Assembly: GCA_025200525.1 (NCBI GenBank) | Contig: CM045762.1 | Span: 123,695,752-123,759,751, forward strand | Direction of reading: 5' to 3' | Length of the DNA: 64,000 nucleotides | Source: Camellia lanceoleosa | Lineage: Eukaryota; Streptophyta; Magnoliopsida; Ericales; Theaceae | Shown here: positions 54,339 through 64,000 of the stretch, piece after piece | Layout of the letters: each line of letters begins with the position of its first letter | How positions within the stretch are numbered: the first letter of the stretch is position 1 | The notes under the pieces: generated by a model | The model's database searches: none | Told to the model about the DNA's origin: nothing | The model's input: only the letters and a program-made list of their open reading frames with translations | Made by a program: the position numbers and the translations under genes

Positions 54339-57317
54339 TAATCTCTTAAACGAGCTCTACATCAATTTTGGTTTTGATTTTTTTAATTTTGTTATGTTTT
54401 TTTTTATGAAAGAGACTATCTGTTTTGGTTTTGGTTTTTTAAAACAATTTTTTTAAAATTTTGTTATTTTTATTCTTTAATTAATTTTTGTATATATATT
54501 TAATTAAATATATTTTAAAAATAAAATATTTGTAAAGAAATCTTTAAAAAAATTAATAAATACAAAAAAAAATTAAACATATACTATATATTTTGTATTT
54601 AGTGAAATTTTTAAAGATTTTTTTTCGCAAACTATATGTATTTTAAATACATCTAGATTAAACGAATTTAGAAAATTAAAAAATAATTAAAATATTAAAA
54701 GTTTGAAAATTATTTTTAAAAACTTTAAAATCAAATAAAGTTCTATATTAATTTTTGAAAAACAAGAGGTTAAGTAAGAGGTTTTAGTTTAAGGTTCCCT
54801 TAGGGTGTTTTAGAGAGTTGGTTAAAAGTTAGTTTTTTGACTTTTTGAATTTTTTTTTTATCTTTTTGTGTGTAAAAAATGTTAGAGCTGATGTGACTTA
54901 AAATGAGTTAAAAATTAAAAGCTGACTTTTAATCAGCTTCCCAAATTAGCCCTAAAATTTTATAAAATAAAAGACATGCAACATTTTCATAATAGTTTAA
55001 GTCCATCAATATTTTAAGATAGAAATTTCAATACGGAGAAATTCGGCATAGAGAAAGTTGTGAAATTTCTTTGTGATGATTGAAATTTTTCTGTGATGAG
55101 TTAAAATTTCTCTAATAATATTATTAAGAGACCTTAACTAATAAAAAAAAAATATTTTGGACCTCTTCTACTACCAAAAATTGAAAAGAAATGTTTTACC
55201 AATTTTTTCATTGGGAATCCTTGGTGCCTCGAACGGAGCTGTCTCGAATGGCTCGAATTTCTGTTCACCGGTCGACCGGTCGGACGACCGGTGAAACACT
55301 TGTCTGCTGCGGTTGTCACCTGGTCAACCGCGACTGTTTGCCTTTTTGCCGGACAACCCGTCAGACGACTGGTAAAGTGAAATTTGAGTCATTCGAGACA
55401 AGTTCAAATTTGAGATACGTAACATTGCTCTTTCTCATTAAGTAATACACTGTGAATGATGTGGAGTATTATTACAAGATTATCTAATAACCAACATTAA
55501 AACAGTGGATCAAGGAGCATCAATCCAATACTACCATGCAATCAATATGAAAAAAGTAATGTTATATAAGCTTAATTTTTATACAAAAGTTTCATATCAA
55601 ATGACATAATTATTTATGATTTTTTTAATCAAAATATCTATTATTATGTCTCATAATTATAAATATGTTGTTATTACGTCATTCTAAATACATTTTTTTA
55701 TATATAAATTCTGAGAAATTCTATTTCTAAATTATTTTTCCAAATAAAAAACTAGGGCACTAGATGGATTTTTCCCAACAATAGTCTAATTGCCCCTGCA
55801 GGCTGGACTTGTATTTGGTGAAGTGTAGAAAAAGACAAAAATTGCTTATGTCAGTGCCTATGCATGTGAATAGGGATGGCAATGGGGGTTAATAGGGTAG
55901 ATATTAATTTCTATCCTCATTCCCTTATGGAGTGTTTTGGAAAGTTGGTAAAAAGCTAATATTGCGTTTGGTAGGGTTTTGTAAATATGATTTGAAAGTA
56001 TGAGTTGTATTTTGAGTTTGTGAGTTATGCAATTATGATTTGAGTATAGAAAATTTGTTTAGTTATGGTTTTTGAATAGAGTGTTGAATTGAATTTTGAA
56101 TTATATGTGGAATTGAGTTTTGAAAGTTTGATATGACATGTGAAATAAGAAAATTTATTTGGTGATGAGTTTTCAAAACTTAATTCAACCTATAATTGAT
56201 AATCAAACACACAACTCATATCTTGATATCTGCATTTTTGTTCAACAGTCATAACCAAACTATTTTTAAAATACTCAAATAAAAAATGATTTTTTTCCAA
56301 TTAATTGTTTTTAAGTAATTTTTTTGAATAATTTTTTTTTCAAATAATTTCTTCTTTGAAATAACTTCTATGTCAATTAATTTTTCTGTCAATTCATTTT
56401 TTAGGCATGTACAAACATTTTGTGCAATACATTTTTAATATTTTTCAAAAATTTTGTTGAAGTCAACAAGTTTGGAGATTACATATTGATAAAAATTAAC
56501 AAAAATCAGTGTGTTCAATTTTTTTAAATACAAACCAAAACGTAAACGTTACCAAACATTATCAACATTTTTTCATTTATTAAATTTTATTAATTTAATA
56601 AAAAAAATCATATCTTTTTGTAGGTTCATTATTGTCCCTCACACCTAACTCTCACCCACCTGTGAAGCTCATATAATTGGGGGCCATTGAGTGATATTTG
56701 TCAACAAAATGACCAATTCGCTCCTCTTTCATAGAATGGCAGGTTGTTATGTAAGAATAAAATGAAAAGGGTAATAGTGTAATTTCACTCATCCAATAGA
56801 CTCACCACCTCCTTTGCTAGGTGTCAGTTGATCACTGTTCAATAAAGGAAAAGAAAAAAGAAGCAAAAAATGAGCACAGATTGTCAGTAATCAGTATACG
56901 AAAGAAATGAAAAATAAGTAAGAAAAAAAAATGATCAGTATACTAAAGAAATAAAAAGTAAATAAGAAAAAAAAAAAACCCCTTATGGACCTGAGCCTTT
57001 ATATAAGTCAGTATCTCTGCATTTGTTTAACTACACCATCTTCACCATCTCATTCCAACAACTTCAGCAATTTCTTCACCCTACAATATTGACTACATTC
57101 AATGTAGATATCCGTGTGAAAGAAGAGAGAAGAGCTTTCATAAAAGGTTAGTTTGAACCACAATTTCATATTCTTGATAGCTTCAGAGCTGAGTTGCAGG
57201 AAGGCGAAAAATCCACCATACGGGACAACCGGCCGGTCATCAGTTTGACCACCCGGGTTTGCCTTTTACGCTTGTTTTTACGCTATCTGTTGGTTGCCTT
57301 TTAGCAGCAGCTCAGTT

Positions 57318-57350
<33 letters not shown>

Positions 57351-60300
57351 CACACCAACATCATACATTTTGCTATACATTTTTCTTACATTTTCCTTAA
57401 CTTTTGTAGTCATCATACCGAGAACAAAAAGAGCGAGACCCGAACGTGGTGAAACCTCTAACCCTACACAACATCAACCATAGCAACAACATCATTGCTA
57501 TACAACTGTTGATTTTCTCACATACAATCACGAACAAGCTTATTCAAATTTTGCTAATCAACCAATTGTTATGGCGAGAAAGGTAAATCTACCTTCTCAA
57601 TATGATCCACTATTGCTTGGCAGACTGGATACGATGGGATGGTTACCTTTAACTAATTTACCACATAAGGTATATCCCCGTTTTGTATATTTATTTTACC
57701 TTCACTTGAGATCTACTGAGGGACAAGTGGAACAGTGCAGTCTGACCTCTTATGTGAAGGGGAAAGTAATCACACTAAACCCTCGCACTTTCACACAAAT
57801 TATTGGTGTTGAAACAGGAGATTTGCAATGTCATTTTCAAACTGAGGCTCAGTTAGCTAAAATTGTTGGTGATCTAATTGAGGTTTATACCCCAATTTGT
57901 GAGAACCGATTTACCGGCACTAATTTACAAGCAAGACATTTAAAACCCCACTTTCGTGTTCTTTATCGATGGATAATTGAAAATGTTACTCCCAAAAAAG
58001 GACATTTTGATGTTGTTCCATATTTTAATGTTTATTTGTTATATTGTTTTGAAATTGGACAAACATTATATTTATGCTACATATTACTGAAAGAAATGAT
58101 GGTTGCAAATCTTGGTACTCTCAGTGGCCGGTCACTACCTTTTGGAGCTTTGTTAACCAAAATCTTCAAAGCGCATCATGTCAACCTTGAAGGTGAAGTA
58201 GATGTGAGAATCACTTCACCAATTTCTGAGTACACACTGACCCGAGCTGGTGGTGCTGAAAACTTACTGGGTTCTGTTAATTTTGAAAATGAACCAGTAC
58301 CTCATGAGGAAGAACCCAATGACAATGCCATGCCACCAAATGAATAACCCCAATATTAGACTGATTATTTAGCGTTGGAACAAGAACGGTACAATCAGAA
58401 CCTACAATGGGAACACATAGGGCTAATCACGTCAATACATTGGGTATTCGGTTCGATGAATTTGCTGCCGCTCAGAACTCACTAATTTAACGATTTGGTG
58501 AGTTTCGTGTAAACTCAGGGAGACGTGATGAAGTGACAAGGAACTACACTAATCAAATTGACCATCAAGTCACTCAGGTGTACCATCACTACTTCCTTTC
58601 ACCTCCACCACCACCTGACAATGATGTTTAACTTGTTTCAATGAGCGTTTAAATGGTTCACACATGCCATGATTACATTTTGTTTTCTTATTTTGTTGTG
58701 GTTATTTTGTTTTCTCATTTTGTTGTGACTTTTTTGTTGTAATATTTTGTATTGACGTTATGAATAGTAAAAAAATTTTTGCACGGTAAAATTAACCAGT
58801 GACAATGTTATAATAATTTGTGAGTTATATTATGAAATTAAAAAAAAATCGTACAAAAATTAATAAAAATAAATTAAAATTAATAACAAAGCCTTCATTT
58901 CAATAAAATGAAAAAATTAAAATTAAAATTAAAAAAATCTATGAATTAAGAAAAAAAAGTAAAATTAATAACAAAACCATTATTTTAATAAAATGAAAAA
59001 AAATTAAAATGGGGCAAGAAATAAAAAAAAAATTACTAAAAAAATGGGGCAACGAATTAAAAAAAAAATCGGCTAAAATGAAATAAAAAAGTTAAAAATT
59101 AATAATTATACATTTTTTTTAATAAAAAGGAAAAAAAATTAATAAAAACTTATTTGGTATAATATCTCAAAATAACAAAACCATTATGTTAACATGAACA
59201 AAAAAAAAAAACAATTAATAAAAAGAAATTAAAATTAATAACAAAGCCTTCAAATTGTTTTAAAATGAAAAAAAATAAATTAATAAAAAAATATCGTCTA
59301 CAAATTAATAAAAAAAATTAAAATTAATAACAAAACCATTATTTTAATAAAATGAAAAAAACAAATTAATAAAAAAAATTCGGCTAAAATGAAATAAAAA
59401 AAATTTAAAATTAATAATTATACATTTCTTTTAACAAAAAGGGAAAAAAAATTAATAAAAACTTATTTGGTATAAAAATTAATAACAAAACCATTATGTT
59501 AATAACATGAACAAAAAAACAATTAATAAAAAGAAATTAAAATTAATAACAAAGCCTTAATTTCAATAAAATGAAAAAAAATAAATTAATAAAAAAATGT
59601 CATCTACAAATTAATAAAAAAAATTAAAATTAAGAACAAAACCATTATTTTAATAAAATGAATGAAAAAATTAAAAAAAATTCGGCTAAAATGAAATAAA
59701 AAAAGTTAAAAATTAATAATTATACATTTTTTTTTAACAGAAAGGAAAAAAATAATAATAATAACTTATTTGGTATAAAAATTAATAACAAAACCATTTT
59801 GTTAATAACATGAACAAAAAAATAATTAATAAAAAGAAATTAAAATTAATAACAAAGCCTTCATTTCAATAAAATGAAAAAAATAAATTAATAAAAAAAT
59901 GTCGTCTACAAATTAATAAAAAAATTAAAACTATTAACAAATCTATCCATTGCCAACATTTTTTTTTTAAATAAAAAGTTAATGAATATCATAAACTACA
60001 ATTTTTGGATGCATCATTTAACTATCAAATTTAATAAAGTGATTGCCCCTGCATATTATACATTGCATCAACAACATATTTAAGTGTCTTCATTCACGTA
60101 ATTACATTTTGTTGATTAACCATGTGATGATCTTTGTATTTCCTTTCCTTTAATTGCCATTTAGCCCAATCCTTGTCCTTAGTATTAGTTATTCTACAAA
60201 AAAAAAAGAGAAAAAGTCATTAAATTCATAGTTACATAAAGTGGGCGAAGTTATATAATAAACGTGTCATAATGATTGAAACTAGTAAAATAATTATACA

Positions 60301-63300
60301 TTTAAAACCATTAGTCACTATGATATTCAGTTGCCTTGTTCACATCACAAATCTATCCATGGCTAATATGATTTTGCCACATAGCAGTAGTAATTGCATC
60401 CCTAAAGTTCGATTGGTACGTTAACCCATGTTGTGACATGTTTACATAGTCAGCTTGGTCTTCAACAAACCCGTCTGCTTCCTCTTCTACCGCCATTTCA
60501 TTATTAGCTTCCATAAAGAATAGGTTCATATCTGCATGCAAACGAATCCAATTGTGCAGTACACAACATGCAATCATGAGAGGGCCTTATCTTGTAGACT
60601 TATAAATTGGCATGGACCATAATATTGGGAATCGCTTCTTCAGAACACCAAATGTTCTTTCTACGACATTGCGTAACGACAAATATCGATGGTTAAACAA
60701 TTCCTTTGGTTCTGAATAATGACGGCCATGAAACTCTTGCAAGTGATAGCGTTGGGAACGAAATGGAACAAGAAATCCAGGCATGTTCGTGAAACCAGCA
60801 TCCACTAAATAATACTTGCCTATATATAAATAATGAATGCACTGTTCTGTCAAACAGATGTACAAAAAAATAATTTCAAAAAATGTATCGTATGTTATTT
60901 TGTGACACTCACCATTTGGTGGGTGTAGGAACTGTAGACTAGCTCTTGTAATAGAGTCAACTAAAATAGCGTTGTCGTGAGCGCTACCTTCCCATCTAGA
61001 ATTAATAAATGTGAACAACATGTCGAAGTCGTAAGCTGCGAGTACATTTTGTGATACCGTAGATTTGCGACCGCGGAATGTATTTTGTCTTGAAGTAGGG
61101 ACCCATACATCTATCAATGTGCCATCAATAGCACCGACACAATCCTAATTGAAAAATATTTGTTTGACATTAAAAGCGAAACAAACTTGGATATTACTTC
61201 TATAACAGAAGAAAAAAAAAATATCGTCCCTTATTGTTATTAAAAACTTACAGGACAATCATTAAATTCATACTTTGAACCAGGGAAAAAACCTCCTGTC
61301 ATTTAAAATTTTTGCCGGTATCTCATCTTGGTTACGTGGTTTGATAACCGTTGATGCAAGCTTGCACAGTGCCTGCATAATAATTTTGATGTGCTGACAA
61401 ATTGTTTCCGTGGAGTGTTGAAATCTATCTGCCAATAGTCGATGGCGATCATTTTGTGTGAAAGTGTATAAAAAAATTCCAAGCAATTCCTCGATACCGA
61501 TATGCATATGTTCAGTATCGATAAGCCATTTTGGAGTAAGGTGTCTTTCAATAAAATGAATATTTGTGCATCTATTCGCATAATGTCCATCATTGTTTTT
61601 GGATGGCCATTTAATAAACTGAAGATGTAATCATCACCTTTGAATGGACAAGTTCGCTGCGGTCGCCTACTACTTGACGCGTTGATATGGTCATGCATGA
61701 ACGTAATCATCAAAAAAATCATAAAATCTTCAATAACCTCATCCTCCTTTGATGAGATCTCCATTGCATTATTTTCTGTGTCGGATGACATATTGTTTCG
61801 TCTACATCACAGTAAAAGCATAATTATAAAATAATGTTTCACAACATGCTAACGCTTACCATTATTGGTGAAACTGAATTAAAAAGTGGGTACATGAATA
61901 GTCGGCCTTAGTCATTTACCAGCATCCACTAAAATATATATGAGAAGAAAATTTGTTTAATATATAGTCATCTTGTAATAACACAACACATTGATGTAAA
62001 ACAGAAACTACTTATTTGTACATAACAGATGACTGAAGGATATACGTACCAGATTAGTTGGAGCTGAATAGTTATCATCGGTGATGGAGTGGGTACAGTG
62101 ACTGAATGCGCGACTCTTTGGTAGTCGTTTGATTCGAGAATAGGTTTGATAAATTTGACCTGAGACAAAAAAAAATTAGGAATAAAATTAGGGATGATTC
62201 AGAAAATCAGTGACCTGTAAGAAAATATTTGAAACAAATTTGTGATTTATTTGACCTCGGTGTCGTCGTTGTTTGGTTGCCCGTAGAATGAATCTTCCAC
62301 AACTCACAAATTGTAACTCACTTGATTTGTGGGAGATGGTATGAGTAGGGAGCGGGTTCACAGACATAATTTATAAAATGGTCTGAGTTCACAATGAACA
62401 CTACCCGTGACGAATCGTCAGCCCTGGTCTTTGAAACAGAGAAAGATGAGTAGATCAGTTCACCTGTATATTTCTTTTTGCACGTCAACCTTTTCAGAGA
62501 TGATGAACATGGAAGCTTTTCAGAAAGGAAGAAGACTGAAGACGTTGAAAGTGGAGAACTGAAGAACAAAGTTGCCAAACAGGAAGTCGAATTGTATTTT
62601 GAATGATATGGTGGAATTCTATTTTCAAAGTTGTATCCAAACGTGAGGAGGGAGTGATAGGGTAGAAATGTAATTTGAAAACACAACCAAACAGAGCGAT
62701 GGATTTTATTTTGCCATTTTATAAATAAATGATTGTTTTGTTCATTTATCTATTATCATAATTACTATTTTTTTGAAAAAAGTTTCTAACCATATTTGAA
62801 AGAATAAAACAAAAATACATAAATATCTAAAAGTTGCACAAATATGAAATTTGTAAATCTCTAGGTCAAAATCAAAATGTTTGGACAAAGTATCGATTTC
62901 CTGAGTAGGTACATTGAAATCTCCAACAAAATCTTAACAACATTGGTGGATTTGCATTTCAAGATTTGGAACTTTGATTCAATCAATATTGTCGCAATAA
63001 GAAATCTCTATTTCTACAAACGATGACTTGAGAGTCCAACCCTAACAAACTTTGTAGATTTGAATTTCAACAGAATGAGATCCGTTCTTGATTCAATCAA
63101 GAATAATCACAATAAGAAACTTCTTAGGAAAGAGAGCAAGGTATGGAAAATGAAGAGTACAGAGTGAAGACATGTTCAAAGATGAAGGTTTCCAAGTTGA
63201 GGAAGTGAACAATGACTACAAGGATCAAGCATACACAAGGCAAAGAACCATGAGCAAATGTCAAATGGTAGAAAGAGTAAGAGAAGCGGAGAGAGGGAAG

Positions 63301-64000
63301 AAGATGGAGGGGTCATGAGAAGTGAAGGCACAATCCTATTTTTTATTTTCTTTTTTTTAGAATTGATTTATACAAAATATTATAATAAAACTCAATGAAT
63401 TATAATTTTAGTAATGAATATCAAATATAATACAAATTATTACAAAGAAAACTGTCAGAGTGAGAGATAAAACCTCAATTAATATATAGGTAATAAAACA
63501 TACACGCATGTGGGAGATTCAAATTACTAACCACCTAGTAAGATGCAAGAGTTTTGGCTAATTGACCTAATCTCATTGGTTAGGCACAGTCTTATTAAAT
63601 GACACAATTGTAGGATGTGTTTTTAGGAGAAATTCTAGGATGTGTACCATATGCACATTTAGTTATAATTTTTGTGTCTTTGATTATGATCTATTGTATT
63701 GTTAGTTATATCATATTGTGATATTGGTTATGACATAATTTTGATTATGATCTATACCTTATGTGATGTTTGGTTATAACTCAAATTTTTTTATTTTTTT
63801 TTTTAAGTTGTGATTTTCATAGTATTGAGTTATATGATTTGTAATAATTAAACTCACAAATGACATTACTTGCATAGCATTACCTGTGTTTTTAGGGTAA
63901 TACTATAGCACAGGGTGTACCATAAGCAAGTTATAACATAGTTGGGGTTCAATTTTATAAATGTTATAACTGAATTCTATGGAAGTCATAACTTAAAAAA

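Overview
The window is nuclear DNA of a eudicot plant, possibly a woody one. It is AT-rich and has GT-AG introns, a plant-type aldo-keto reductase gene, a copy of the gibberellin F-box gene SLY1/GID2, and the usual plant transposons: Helitrons, Ty1/copia, Ty3/gypsy chromovirus, PIF/Harbinger, Mutator-like and MITEs. The species cannot be fixed from sequence alone. There are no bacterial features, operons or RNA genes. Only one ordinary host gene is visible.

Layout. 1-5.9 kb: minisatellites, a 0.55-kb direct duplication, MITE-like pieces and two copies of a short Helitron-like element. 5.9-17.1 kb: a cluster of Helitrons, all on the minus strand. It holds a decayed autonomous Rep/helicase element (3' end 5917), a second 3' end of the same family (12593), and a non-autonomous element (12911-16600). 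18.3-24.0 kb: a five-exon aldo-keto reductase gene, minus strand, with one frameshift and a 4-kb MITE-bearing intron. 24.4-29.1 kb: segment A of an old duplication. It is interrupted by a 1.33-kb TIR element (24754-26087) and by a young Pack-MULE (27014-28352) carrying a SLY1/GID2 open reading frame. 29.3-33.4 kb: an orphan promoter/5'UTR, then a gene-capturing Helitron (29584-32579) inside a tandem repeat. 33.4-51.9 kb: a Harbinger transposase pseudogene split by a copia element (33401-41543) and by a gypsy element (41850-51631). The copia 5' LTR itself contains a solo LTR (34255-35055). 52.5-55.9 kb: segments B and C of the duplication. 57-62 kb: a decayed plant transposon protein gene, a ~300-bp satellite and a second Harbinger transposase. 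62.7-64 kb: AT-rich, no gene seen.

Insertion order can be read from target-site duplications (TSDs) and from paralogous empty sites. The Harbinger coding region is oldest in its nest; copia and gypsy landed in it, and the solo LTR landed in copia. The most notable signals are three. First, the Pack-MULE with an intact SLY1/GID2-like ORF that has lost the second half of its F-box. Second, an array of 10-bp palindromes (CGCTCGAGCG) in pairs spaced exactly 20 bp in the gypsy LTRs, with a diverged array at 53.6 kb that keeps the same spacing. Third, several insertions dated against empty sites in paralogous segments. Coordinates come from manual reading and may be off by a few bases where no exact junction is stated.
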